Assembly: GCF_003122325.1 (NCBI RefSeq)
Contig: NZ_QFBC01000002.1
Location: forward strand, 434,001-498,000
Direction: 5' to 3'
Length of the DNA: 64,000 bases
Source of the DNA: Rhizobium album
Lineage (GTDB): Bacteria; Pseudomonadota; Alphaproteobacteria; Rhizobiales; Rhizobiaceae
Shown here: positions 35,422 through 43,534 of the stretch, piece by piece
Numbering within the stretch: position 1 is the first letter of the stretch
How the letters are laid out: each line of letters starts with the position of its first letter
Position numbers and translations under genes: made by a program
The notes under the pieces: generated by a model
Databases searched by the model: none
What the model was told of the DNA's origin: nothing
The model's input: only the letters and a program-made list of their open reading frames with translations

Positions 35422-37635
35422 GTGGCAAAAACACTCATCGGTCAGCTCATCTTCCGTCTTCGAACGGAAGGCCTGGGCGAGGCGCAGAAAGTCACCAATG
35501 CGATGCGCCAGGTGGAGAACGCCGCCCGGCGCCTCGGCTCGGCGGGTGTCGGTTCGTGGGGCGTCGGCTTCCAGCGCCAGCTGGACAAGCTGAAGCTCTC
35601 TGCGCAGGAGATGAAAGAGGTTGAGCGGTCGTGGATTCACCTCCACGACACGATGAAGTCGCGCAGCATGGCCGACGCGCTTCAAAAGAACTCGATCGCA
35701 CATTGGAAAACGAACACCGTCTCGGTCTTGGCGCAGGGCCGCGCCGAAATGGATCGCCATTTCCAGGAGGCGGAAAAATCTGCCCGCAGCCACGCGAACC
35801 GGATGCGGGACATTCTGAAGCCGGGCTTAGCGATGCTGGGCGCGTACACCGCGCCCTATCTCATCGGAAGTCTAAGCTCAGAAGCACTTTCCGCTTCGTC
35901 CGAACGCCGCCGTGAGATCTTTCGCCAGCGCATGGCCGGTATCCCTGAGAAGGATCGCGGCCAACTCTTCGATCGCTCGGAGGAGCTCGGCAAAAAATAT
36001 CCGTCTATCCCGATCACCGGCATCATGGAGATGTCGCGCAGCGCCTACAGCGTGATGGGCAACACTGAACGGGCGAACGCCATCTTGGAGAAGATGGTGG
36101 AATCGCTCGTCGTCATGCAGAGCGCCCGCGGCCCCGACGCCGCCGGCCAACAGCTGATCGGCTTGATCCGCGGTCTCGATAACCTCGGGGTAAATAAGGA
36201 CGGACCATCGGGCATCGATGACGTCATGAAAATGATCGACGCCGCTACGCGAGCCGCGCAGGTCGATCCCGATTTCGACCCGGCAACGTTTTTCGAATTT
36301 GCAAAATCCACGAAAACCGCCGGCCCGGCACTGTCGCTCGATTTCTTGGCGCGGGCACCGACATACATTCAGGACGGCACCAGCGGCAACGCATTGGCCA
36401 TGGCCTTCCGAGCCTTCGCGCTGGAGGCAGTTGGCTCCGCCGGCGGCAAGAAGTACCTCGCGGAACGCGATCGACTTGGGATCCGGCAAAACGGCAAACT
36501 GGTCGATGGTGGGATGTTCGGTGCGAACCCCGATGAATGGGTTCTGAAATATCTGATTCCGGCTCTTCAGAAAGACGGCGTGGATCTGAGCGATAACACG
36601 GCGGTATCGGTCGCCATCGGCAAATTGTCCGGCAACACGACGGCGACGGGTTTCATAACCCGCATCGTTACGCAACGGGCGCAAGTCGAGCGCTGGCTCA
36701 AGATGATGGACGAGGCGATGGGCACCGGCGCCGCGAAGGACGTGCGAGCCGAAGACCCGTTCGTCGGTTGGGAATCGTTCAAGAAATCGCTGGAGAACTT
36801 GTCGGCGGCGCTTACGCCGATCGATACGATCAACGCCGGCCTGAACAGCCTGGCCAACGGCATCAATGCCCTGTCGGCCGTGGCCAAAGACAATCCCGCA
36901 CTTGCGGCGCTCGGCATGGGCGTCGCCGGCGCTGGGCTTTATGGCGGCGGCAAATTCGCCCTCGGCGCACTGGCCGACGTGTTCGGCTTGAAGTCCAGCG
37001 CTATTGCGCTCGACGGCTCGGCGGCAGCTTTGACCCGCGCCGCCATAGCACTCGGTGGCTCGGCGGTGACGGACGGCACTCCGGATCTGAAGAAGGGTGC
37101 GAAAGGCGGGTGGGGCAAACTCAGCGGCGTTGCGGCAGTCAGCGTTATGGGCGCATGGGCGATGCTCACGCAGGCGATGGGCGACACGCCCGGCGAGACG
37201 TTTGACGACCAGGTGAAAAACCAACGTCAGTATCGTGAGTTTCTTGAACGGCTCTTCGGCATCGGCAACTCGACAAACCCCGCGGGCACACCGGAAGTTC
37301 AAAGCGGCCTAGCCCTCGACAACGCCCGTCGATCGCGAGAGGCCGGCCTGCCGGCGTCTACCGACACGATGCCTGGAAAGACTGCGGACGATCTGGATAT
37401 CGGTCGCGGGGCAATTGAAGCGTCTCGGGCTGCTGGCCAGGAGATCCAACAGAACTTGTCAGTAATGGCTTCGCCAACGGTCGATACGGCATCGATGGAA
37501 CGAGCTCTAGGCATCGCCCGCGCATTGAAAAACGAGATCGTTTCCGCAGGCGCCGCAGCCTCACGCATCGATCGCAACATGGGCGCCGAGATGCGGCGAA
37601 ATTTCGCCGATACCAGCGGCGGGGGAGGTTTCTGA
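35422..37635 (+). CDS. Phage tail tape-measure-like protein (737 aa)
   Basis: Start chosen at GTG 35422 (MAKTLIGQLIFRLRTEGLGE); TTG 35404 lies inside the hairpin. The N-terminal ~170 residues are helical with repeats of the kind AMRQVENAARRLGSAG and QRQLDKLKLSAQEM, as in tape-measure proteins. Residues ~175-480 resemble the conserved TMP domain (MEMSRSAYSVMGN, QLIGLIRGLDNLG, FFEFAKSTKTAGPAL, FRAFALEAVGSAGG). A glycine/alanine-rich hydrophobic part (LAALGMGVAGAGLYGGGKF, about 495-550) is typical of the membrane-inserting region. Such proteins set tail length in siphophages. It is followed by overlapping genes for a small membrane protein and a head protease. No other tail genes are seen. Confidence 0.65.
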   Translation: MAKTLIGQLIFRLRTEGLGEAQKVTNAMRQVENAARRLGSAGVGSWGVGFQRQLDKLKLSAQEMKEVERSWIHLHDTMKSRSMADALQKNSIAHWKTNTVSVLAQGRAEMDRHFQEAEKSARSHANRMRDILKPGLAMLGAYTAPYLIGSLSSEALSASSERRREIFRQRMAGIPEKDRGQLFDRSEELGKKYPSIPITGIMEMSRSAYSVMGNTERANAILEKMVESLVVMQSARGPDAAGQQLIGLIRGLDNLGVNKDGPSGIDDVMKMIDAATRAAQVDPDFDPATFFEFAKSTKTAGPALSLDFLARAPTYIQDGTSGNALAMAFRAFALEAVGSAGGKKYLAERDRLGIRQNGKLVDGGMFGANPDEWVLKYLIPALQKDGVDLSDNTAVSVAIGKLSGNTTATGFITRIVTQRAQVERWLKMMDEAMGTGAAKDVRAEDPFVGWESFKKSLENLSAALTPIDTINAGLNSLANGINALSAVAKDNPALAALGMGVAGAGLYGGGKFALGALADVFGLKSSAIALDGSAAALTRAAIALGGSAVTDGTPDLKKGAKGGWGKLSGVAAVSVMGAWAMLTQAMGDTPGETFDDQVKNQRQYREFLERLFGIGNSTNPAGTPEVQSGLALDNARRSREAGLPASTDTMPGKTADDLDIGRGAIEASRAAGQEIQQNLSVMASPTVDTASMERALGIARALKNEIVSAGAAASRIDRNMGAEMRRNFADTSGGGGF

Positions 37636-37820
37636 TGCTAACCGCCCTAACGATTTTGTCGTCCCTAGTGGCCGCGACTATGGGCGTCAACCTGCTTCGC
37701 CCTTCTAATGACGGTTGGCAAACAAAGTCCGGCGCCGCTGTTTTCGCGATCGCGGCGTTTTCATTGCTTTTCCTTGCGCTTCACGCGCTGCTACCGCTGG
37801 TCGGAGGTTTCATCATTTGA
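37635..37820 (+). CDS. Small membrane protein (61 aa)
   Basis: ATG 37635 overlaps the upstream stop (TGATG). Two hydrophobic helices (MLTALTILSSLVAATMGVN; AAVFAIAAFSLLFLALHALL) form a hairpin that could be a holin-like or accessory membrane protein. It also overlaps the TTG start of the S49 protease gene. Holin is only a possibility; holins usually have a charged tail, which is lacking. Confidence 0.6.
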   Translation: MLTALTILSSLVAATMGVNLLRPSNDGWQTKSGAAVFAIAAFSLLFLALHALLPLVGGFII

Positions 37821-38959
37821 TCCCATCTGCTCTGAACACGCCGTTTGCCATCACCGGTGACGGCCTCGACATGCTCGATCGCAGCATCGGCGAAGGACTC
37901 GACATGCTTGCCCGGATCGCAGCCGATCCTAAGGCCTTGGAAAGTCGGCTGCCTTTCAAAGCGAAAGTCGGCGAACGTCTGGGTGTCCGCGATGGAATCG
38001 GCCGGCTCTATGTCCACGGCCCGCTCATGAAGCGAAAAAGCTGGCTGACAGATTTGTTCGGGTTTTCAACATACGAAACGCTTGCGCGTGACTTGCAGGC
38101 CGCGATTGATCACAAAGATGTGGAATCTATTGTTTTTCATATCGACTCGCCCGGCGGCGAGGCTAACGGCTGCGACGAACTCGCCGCCGCAATCTTCGCG
38201 GCACGGCGAAAGAAGCCCATGGCTTCTTATATCTCCGGCATGGGATGCAGTGCAGCCTACTGGCTCGCCAGCGCCGCAGGCCCCGTCACTGTATCGGACG
38301 CCGCGATCGTCGGCAGCGTTGGCGTTGTCGTCGGATACGAAACTCGTATCGGCCGGGACGGTGAACAAGTTGTCAATTTCGTCTCATCGCAATCACCTGG
38401 CAAGCAGCCTGATCCGACAAGTCAGCCCGGTCGCACTCGCATTCAACGAATGGTCGATGACCTCGGGGCCGTCTTCGTCTCACACGTTTCGAGGCAGCGC
38501 GGCATTTCCGCGGAAAAGGTGTTGGCTTGGCAAGGCGGCGTCGAGATCGGCGCTCATGCGGTGAAGGCGGGAATGGCCGATGCGGTCGGCAGCCTCGAAA
38601 GCGCGGAGGCCAGCCTGAAAAAGCGACCAGTCCCGATCCCGACGAAGTTGCCCACGCATGTCAACTCTGCGGTGTCAAAAACACCGCGGGTCGCAATGAC
38701 GCCGCCACCATTGGCGCCGCGACTTTCGGTTGCCGAGCGCGCCCGAATAGACGCCGAAGCGAAGGCTGAAGTCGCGGAACTTGCTCGAATCCGCGAGATC
38801 TTCAAGACGATCGCGAGTGCGGAGACCGCCTCCTACTACGCCTACGACACCCGCATGTCTGCAGCAGAGGCAAGAGCCGACCTCGATCGAAAGGCCATCG
38901 AAAAAGGATGGCAACTGGCAGCACAAAACGCAAATCGAGCATTTTTTGGAGACAGCTGA
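37817..38959 (+). CDS. S49-family phage head-maturation-like serine protease (380 aa)
   Basis: TTG 37817 is nine bases after GGAGG and overlaps the preceding gene, so it is preferred over ATG 37869. The SppA/ClpP-like fold is seen in LYVHGPLMKRKSW, SIVFHIDSPGGEANG (about 104-117), ISGMGCSAAYWLASAAG with nucleophile Ser145, and VGSVGVVVGYETRIG. Residues ~280-380 are a helical scaffold-like tail (ERARIDAEAKAEVAELARI) as in phage protease/scaffold fusions. Phage S49 enzymes process the prohead during capsid maturation. No capsid gene is visible nearby. A cellular signal-peptide peptidase role is the alternative, but there is no N-terminal anchor. Confidence 0.8.
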   Translation: MIPSALNTPFAITGDGLDMLDRSIGEGLDMLARIAADPKALESRLPFKAKVGERLGVRDGIGRLYVHGPLMKRKSWLTDLFGFSTYETLARDLQAAIDHKDVESIVFHIDSPGGEANGCDELAAAIFAARRKKPMASYISGMGCSAAYWLASAAGPVTVSDAAIVGSVGVVVGYETRIGRDGEQVVNFVSSQSPGKQPDPTSQPGRTRIQRMVDDLGAVFVSHVSRQRGISAEKVLAWQGGVEIGAHAVKAGMADAVGSLESAEASLKKRPVPIPTKLPTHVNSAVSKTPRVAMTPPPLAPRLSVAERARIDAEAKAEVAELARIREIFKTIASAETASYYAYDTRMSAAEARADLDRKAIEKGWQLAAQNANRAFFGDS

Positions 38960-38961
38960 AC

Positions 38962-39948
38962 ATGGATCTCGAACATTTCATCCCCGCCCGCCGCGGTCGC
39001 CCGCCGAAAGTGAAGGACGAGGGAAACCGTTTAACCGCACTCGAGCAGGCGATGCAGCAGCCTTTGCCGCCGGAAATTTTCAAGGCCGCTAAAACCCTCG
39101 TTGCTGCGTACGAGGTTGTGGACGCGCTGGTCGGGGAATATCGCAAAGTCAGCGAAAGCGCACGTATCCCTCCGGATATCCGGCAGAAAAACGCAGAACG
39201 CGCGTATGAACAGGCTCGTGATTTCGCCGGCTATGCGCGCGATGTATTGGCGGACGCGAGGCGCGAGCTTCGCGACAAGCTTCAGGAATTCACCGAAATC
39301 AAGACGGCGATGTTCGCTGACCGCCGGAAAAAAGAGCTGGAAGCGGCAGTTGCTGCAGCTGAGAAGTCTGTTTCTGATCGGGAAGCAGACGTTCAACGCG
39401 CGCATGAGCGCCAAGAGGCCGCAAGGGTTGCACGCGACCTCGCCAGCGTCGACCCCGTTGCAGCAGCACAAGCGGCGCTCGTCAGCGCACTCACGCGTCG
39501 TGAGGCCGCCGCCATGGGCGCGGAGGCGGACAACGTGCCGTCGCTTGCGGAAATCGACAGGCTGCAGGCGGCACTCGACAGTGCAAAAAAGTTCAACGAT
39601 ACATCGATCGAGTTACGCGTGGAGGCGCTCAAAAGCGAAATACTGCGCCAAGCTGAAAAAGTGCGAGCCGCACACACGGCGCTGCTAGAGCGCCTGCACC
39701 CTTTTCGCGAAAAATGGCTTGAAGCGGCTAATACTCAAATTGCAGAAGCCGCCACAATGCTTGCGCAAACCCAACAGTTGGCGGAATTGTTCAACGGTTA
39801 CGCGGGTGTCCCCGCGCCCTTCCAGCATGCGCGCCTCGGCGGCGCTGGTACAGCTACTGGCGACCCAACCCTGAAGGGTGCTGAAGATGTCCTCAGCGTT
39901 TTCGCCACCATTCGCGCCGGCACTCAGCGGCTCAACCCGTACCTGTGA
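38962..39948 (+). CDS. Coiled-coil hypothetical protein (328 aa)
   Basis: ATG 38962, two bases after the protease stop, with GGAGA upstream. It begins MDLEHFIPARRGRPPKVKDE, an AT-hook-like GRPPK motif. The rest is almost entirely helical and rich in alanine, glutamate and arginine (RRELRDKLQEFTEIKTAMF, EAAVAAAEKSVSDREADVQR), forming a long coiled coil. It could be a phage scaffold or DNA-compaction protein; neither is shown. It belongs to the same unit as the tape-measure-like and protease genes. Confidence 0.65.
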   Translation: MDLEHFIPARRGRPPKVKDEGNRLTALEQAMQQPLPPEIFKAAKTLVAAYEVVDALVGEYRKVSESARIPPDIRQKNAERAYEQARDFAGYARDVLADARRELRDKLQEFTEIKTAMFADRRKKELEAAVAAAEKSVSDREADVQRAHERQEAARVARDLASVDPVAAAQAALVSALTRREAAAMGAEADNVPSLAEIDRLQAALDSAKKFNDTSIELRVEALKSEILRQAEKVRAAHTALLERLHPFREKWLEAANTQIAEAATMLAQTQQLAELFNGYAGVPAPFQHARLGGAGTATGDPTLKGAEDVLSVFATIRAGTQRLNPYL

Positions 39949-40048
39949 TTATCGTCGCGTCACTTAATGACGCGACACCTGGCGAGCCGCCGGCCCAAGA
40001 AGAGGCCGGTGGCTCGCATCAAACCCGACATTCTTCGTGGAACCCTAA

Positions 40049-40219
40049 ATGACCCGCCCCGCCCTCATCAAAAAATCGGACCTCATGCGCGCTGCCGAGG
40101 CCGCGAAGCAGTCCGGCTGCCGTGTCGAGTTCAGGATCGGCGACACAGTTATTTCGGTCATCCCTGAAGATGCCTCGAAAACAAGTAGCGGTATTGAATT
40201 TGGCCGACCGACTCTGTGA
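40049..40219 (+). CDS. Small protein upstream of integrase (56 aa)
   Basis: Reads MTRPALIKKSDLMRAAEAAK, then QSGCRVEFRIGDTVISVIPE and a short tail. The helix KKSDLMRAAEAAKQSG followed by a beta-strand pair is typical of small proteins found just before integrase genes in rhizobial prophages. It ends 9 bp before the integrase start, so the two are probably one unit; a role in recombination directionality is possible. There is no strong ribosome site. Confidence 0.6.
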   Translation: MTRPALIKKSDLMRAAEAAKQSGCRVEFRIGDTVISVIPEDASKTSSGIEFGRPTL

Positions 40220-40228
40220 TAGTGCGTT

Positions 40229-41326
40229 ATGCCGAAAAAGCCTTATCCCCACGTACACAAACAGCTGACCCGCCATAAAAAGTGGGTTTTCTATTTCCGC
40301 ATTGGTAAGGGAAAACGAACACGTTTGCCAAACCCAACGGATCCAAAATTCAAAACAGCATACCTGGCCGCACTGACCGGGAATTCATTTCCGGTCGAAA
40401 AGGTCTATGAAGGGACGCTTAAATGGCTGTGGGGAAAGTACACCGCCGAGAGCGCCAAATGGGCTGGCTATAGCCCGGCGACGCAAAAGCAGCAGAGCCT
40501 AATTATGGCGAAGGTGCTCAAGACCGGCGGCAAAGCCGCCCTGACCGCGATCACGCAGGATGTCATCCAGGAAAGTCTCGACAAGCGGCATGAAACACCG
40601 GCTCTAGCGGCGAACTTCCTTAAGGTGATGCGTGGAATGTTCGGCTGGGCAAGAAGGATGCGCCTCGTCCAGGTCGACCCAACGCTTGGGGTTCAGTTGC
40701 CAACGTACAAATCCGACGGCTTTCCACCTTGGACCATCGATGACGTTCGCTCTTTTCGAGCGAAACATCAAATTGGAACGCCAGAGAGACTGGCGATGGA
40801 ACTGATGCTTCTGGCAGGCCTCCGTCGCTCGGATGTTGCCGTTATCGGACTACAGCATATCCAGGGCAGCATCCTTTCGATCTCGACTGCGAAGACCGGC
40901 ACGAGAATATCAATCGAGCTGTCCGACGAACTTTTGAAAATGATTAAAGCAACGCCACGCAAGGGCCTGCACCTGATCGAAAGCAGCAAAGGGAAGCCGT
41001 TCGTCAAAGAGGCGTTCGGCAATTGGTTCAAGGAAAAATGCACCGAGGCGGGCGTTGCGAAGTCGGCCCACGGCCTTCGCAAGCTGAGCGCAACACTGGC
41101 CGCCGAGGGAGGCGCCGGCAGCCACCAACTCATGGCGCAATATGGTTGGACGAAGCTTTCGACGGCCGAAATCTACACAAAGGGCGTTGACCGAAAAAGG
41201 CTTGGAATCGAAGCCAGCCGGATCGTTGCGGATCAGATCGGGAACATAAAATTCCCTCACCCGCTTTCAGGTGAGGGCGGCGATGAAGAAAATAATAGTA
41301 AAATCAATAATATAGATTCGCTCTAA
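40229..41326 (+). CDS. int: Tyrosine recombinase (phage-type integrase)
   Basis: A 365-residue protein beginning MPKKPYPHVHKQLTRHKKWV. The core-binding domain spans ~60-160 and the catalytic domain ~165-340. Catalytic residues are Arg199 (LLAGLRRSD), Lys222 (STAKTGT), His281 and Arg284 (AHGLRK), Trp307 in the second His/Trp position (YGWTK) and nucleophile Tyr316 (AEIYTKG). It ends 4 bp before the right attachment core at 41331, the usual place for an integrase acting on a tRNA-end site. Its set of catalytic residues is complete, so the island may still be able to excise. Confidence 0.95.
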   Translation: MPKKPYPHVHKQLTRHKKWVFYFRIGKGKRTRLPNPTDPKFKTAYLAALTGNSFPVEKVYEGTLKWLWGKYTAESAKWAGYSPATQKQQSLIMAKVLKTGGKAALTAITQDVIQESLDKRHETPALAANFLKVMRGMFGWARRMRLVQVDPTLGVQLPTYKSDGFPPWTIDDVRSFRAKHQIGTPERLAMELMLLAGLRRSDVAVIGLQHIQGSILSISTAKTGTRISIELSDELLKMIKATPRKGLHLIESSKGKPFVKEAFGNWFKEKCTEAGVAKSAHGLRKLSATLAAEGGAGSHQLMAQYGWTKLSTAEIYTKGVDRKRLGIEASRIVADQIGNIKFPHPLSGEGGDEENNSKINNIDSL

Positions 41327-41330
41327 GATG

Positions 41331-41399
41331 CCTGTCACGCCCACCATCCTAATTCAGATAAAGCCCTGTTACGACAGGGCTTTTCGCATTTAAGGGCTT
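41331..41399 (+). repeat. attR: right 69-bp repeat of the genomic island
   Basis: 41331-41350 repeats exactly the last bases of tRNA-Val plus TCCT; 41374-41399 repeats exactly 16593-16618. The tRNA part is too short to be a second gene. It marks the right end of the island. The chromosome resumes with the two-component system. Confidence 0.88.
41361..41384 (+). terminator. Terminator hairpin within attR
   Basis: AAGCCCTGT (41361-41369), loop TACG, ACAGGGCTT (41374-41382), then TT. It was probably the original terminator of tRNA-Val before integration and now follows the integrase gene. Confidence 0.75.
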
Positions 41400-41459
41400 C
41401 ACTTCCATTCCGGCAAATGCGCCACAGATCGGCATCTGGCGGAAGGCCGGCGACCCTTT

Positions 41460-42809
41460 TCAGCGTTGCGTCTGGCCGCTTAAAACAATCCGCGCCTCGA
41501 AACCGTCTTGACGCCCCTCCGCCGGGGAAAGCAGCTGCAACTCGCCGCCCATCTGCTCCACGAGACTGGAGACGATGGCAAGGCCGAGGCCGGAGCCCGG
41601 GGCGCTTGTCGGTCCGCGGATGAAACGGCTGCGGATGCCGGCCAGAAGCTCTGACCCCAGTACCGCTGCCTGGTTGACGATGCGGATCACGCCCTGCGGC
41701 TGAAGCTCTATCTCAACCAGGCTGCCCGGCGGACTGTGCAGCAGCGCATTTTCGACGAGATTGCGGACGACGATGGCAAAAGCATCCGAGTTGACCGGTC
41801 GTTCGAGCGGTGGAAATGTTTCCGGGACGACATGCAGCCGCCCGTGGGCGAGCGGCACCCGCCGCGCGTCTTCGATGACCAGCGACAGGATCGGCGACAG
41901 GTCGACGGGCTCGCCGCCGCCGATGCCGGCTTCGGCACGCGACAGCTGCAGCAGTTTTTCCGACAGCCGGGCCAGTTTGCCGAGGGAGGTTTCCACCTGC
42001 CGGGCCCGGCCCTGCAAGGCACCGGGCGGCAGTTCCTCGACCAGCCGCTGCGTCTGCGCCAGCGCGCCGGCAATCGGGGTGCGCAGTTCGTGGGCGCTGT
42101 TGGCGGCAAACTCCCGCTCCGCGTCCAGCGCCGCCCGCAGGCGTGTCAGCAGCAGGTTGACCGAATGGGCGATCGGCTGCAGTTCGGGCGGCAGCGTCTC
42201 CCGCTCGACCGGCGCCATGTTGCCGCCGTCCTTGGTGCCGATGGCGAGGCGAAGATCGTCGATCGGCGACAAAAGCCGCCGCACGGTGAAGCGGATGGCG
42301 AAGATGCTGGCCGGCAACAGGATCAGAAGCGGCAGCAGCAGCGCAAACCCGCCTTCGATCATCGCCTCACGCCGATGGTCGAAGGCATCGGCGATCTGCA
42401 CGAAGATGCTGCCGTCCACCGAGGCCGCCGTATAGATGCGGTAATCGCCTGTATCGTGGAACCCCTGTTGCAGCGGCGCGTCGAACGGCGCCTGCGTCGC
42501 ATCGTGCGAATGCAGGATGACGCTGCCGCCGGAATCGCGCACCTGGTAGATCAGGTAATCCTCGCCATGGGCGATGGTCGGCGCCTCCAGCCGGCGCGGG
42601 CCGCCGGACGCCTCCTGCTGCAACAGGTCGTCCACGACCAGCGGCATCAGGCGCTCGCCGGTTTCCTTGAGCGCGCTGTCGAAGATCTCGGTGAACTCGT
42701 CCTGCATGACCATCATGCCGAAGCCGGCCGCCATCAGCCAGAACAATGTCACGATGCCCGTCAGGGTGATCGTCAGGCGGCGCGTGATGCTAAAACTGCG
42801 TTTTGCCAT
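41460..42809 (-). CDS. Sensor histidine kinase (PmrB/QseC-like)
   Basis: A 449-residue inner-membrane kinase. Membrane segments are at ~12-33 (LTITLTGIVTLFWLMAAGFG) and ~150-172 (GFALLLPLLILLPASIFAIR), with a ~115-residue periplasmic sensor between them. A HAMP-like linker precedes the H-box EFAANSAHELRTPIAGAL (phospho-His at about 250). The N-box is VRNLVENALLHSPPG and the G-box is SGLGLAIV. The response regulator gene lies 6 bp upstream on the same strand, and eptA precedes it, an order like E. coli eptA-basRS. It probably senses cationic peptides or metals and controls lipid A modification; the stimulus is inferred from context. Confidence 0.92.
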   Translation of the reverse strand: MAKRSFSITRRLTITLTGIVTLFWLMAAGFGMMVMQDEFTEIFDSALKETGERLMPLVVDDLLQQEASGGPRRLEAPTIAHGEDYLIYQVRDSGGSVILHSHDATQAPFDAPLQQGFHDTGDYRIYTAASVDGSIFVQIADAFDHRREAMIEGGFALLLPLLILLPASIFAIRFTVRRLLSPIDDLRLAIGTKDGGNMAPVERETLPPELQPIAHSVNLLLTRLRAALDAEREFAANSAHELRTPIAGALAQTQRLVEELPPGALQGRARQVETSLGKLARLSEKLLQLSRAEAGIGGGEPVDLSPILSLVIEDARRVPLAHGRLHVVPETFPPLERPVNSDAFAIVVRNLVENALLHSPPGSLVEIELQPQGVIRIVNQAAVLGSELLAGIRSRFIRGPTSAPGSGLGLAIVSSLVEQMGGELQLLSPAEGRQDGFEARIVLSGQTQR

Positions 42810-42815
42810 GCGGTT

Positions 42816-43469
42816 TCATTTCAGGCTGTAGCCGACACCGCGCACGGTCTGCACCCGGTCGCGTCCGATTTTCTTGCGCAGCCGGCTGACATAGACCTCC
42901 ACCGTGTTGCTTTCGATCTCCGAACCGAAGGCGTAGAGCGCTTCCTCGATCTGTGTCTTCGAGACGATGGCGCCGATGCGGCCGCAGAGCGTGTCGAGCA
43001 CCGACCATTCGCGGCCGCTGAGCAGCACTTCGCGACCGTCGACGCGCAGGCTTCGCGAGCGCTGGTCGATCTCCAGGCCGGCAAGGCGGATGATGGAAAC
43101 GGAACTGCCGCCATGCCGGCGCGAAACGGCGAGCATGCGTGCCGTCAGCTCCCCGAGGTCGAAGGGTTTTACCAGATAGTCGTCGGCGCCGCTGTTCAGC
43201 CCTTCTATGCGATCGGAAATCTGGTCATGCGCCGTCAGGACGATCACCGGCGTCGCATCGCCTTTCGCCCGCAGTCCGCGCAGCAGCGACAGGCCGCTGC
43301 CGTCGGGGAGGCGCAGGTCGAGCAGGATCAGGCCGTAATTGGTGGTCAGGGCGGCATTGCGCGCATCGTCCACCAGCCGGAACCAGTCGACGGCATGGCC
43401 ATTGGCGGCGACGTGGTCGTGCACCGCCTCGCCGAGAATGGCATCATCTTCCACCAGAAGAACTCTCAT
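42816..43469 (-). CDS. OmpR/PhoB-family response regulator (PmrA/QseB-like)
   Basis: A 217-residue protein. ATG 43469 gives MRVLLVEDDAILGEAV, the canonical receiver start; the frame is open for 69 more codons without support. The receiver has Asp51 (LILLDLRLPDGSGLS), Thr in VIVLTAHD and Lys in YLVKPFDLGE. The C-terminal winged helix (about 125-217) ends in SNTVEVYVSRLRKKIG then VQTVRGVGYSLK. It lies between eptA (65 bp away) and its kinase gene (6 bp), and likely activates this operon. Confidence 0.94.
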   Translation of the reverse strand: MRVLLVEDDAILGEAVHDHVAANGHAVDWFRLVDDARNAALTTNYGLILLDLRLPDGSGLSLLRGLRAKGDATPVIVLTAHDQISDRIEGLNSGADDYLVKPFDLGELTARMLAVSRRHGGSSVSIIRLAGLEIDQRSRSLRVDGREVLLSGREWSVLDTLCGRIGAIVSKTQIEEALYAFGSEIESNTVEVYVSRLRKKIGRDRVQTVRGVGYSLK

Positions 43470-43534
43470 GCCGGCATCCTTGCTGCGAGAGCAATGCCGT
43501 AGCGAGTTCATGGCCCGCGCGTCAAGTACAGCAC

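Noticed and set aside
41331..41360. A second tRNA gene at the right island end
   Set aside because: Only the last 16 bases of the tRNA plus four following bases are present, so it is the att duplication and not a gene.
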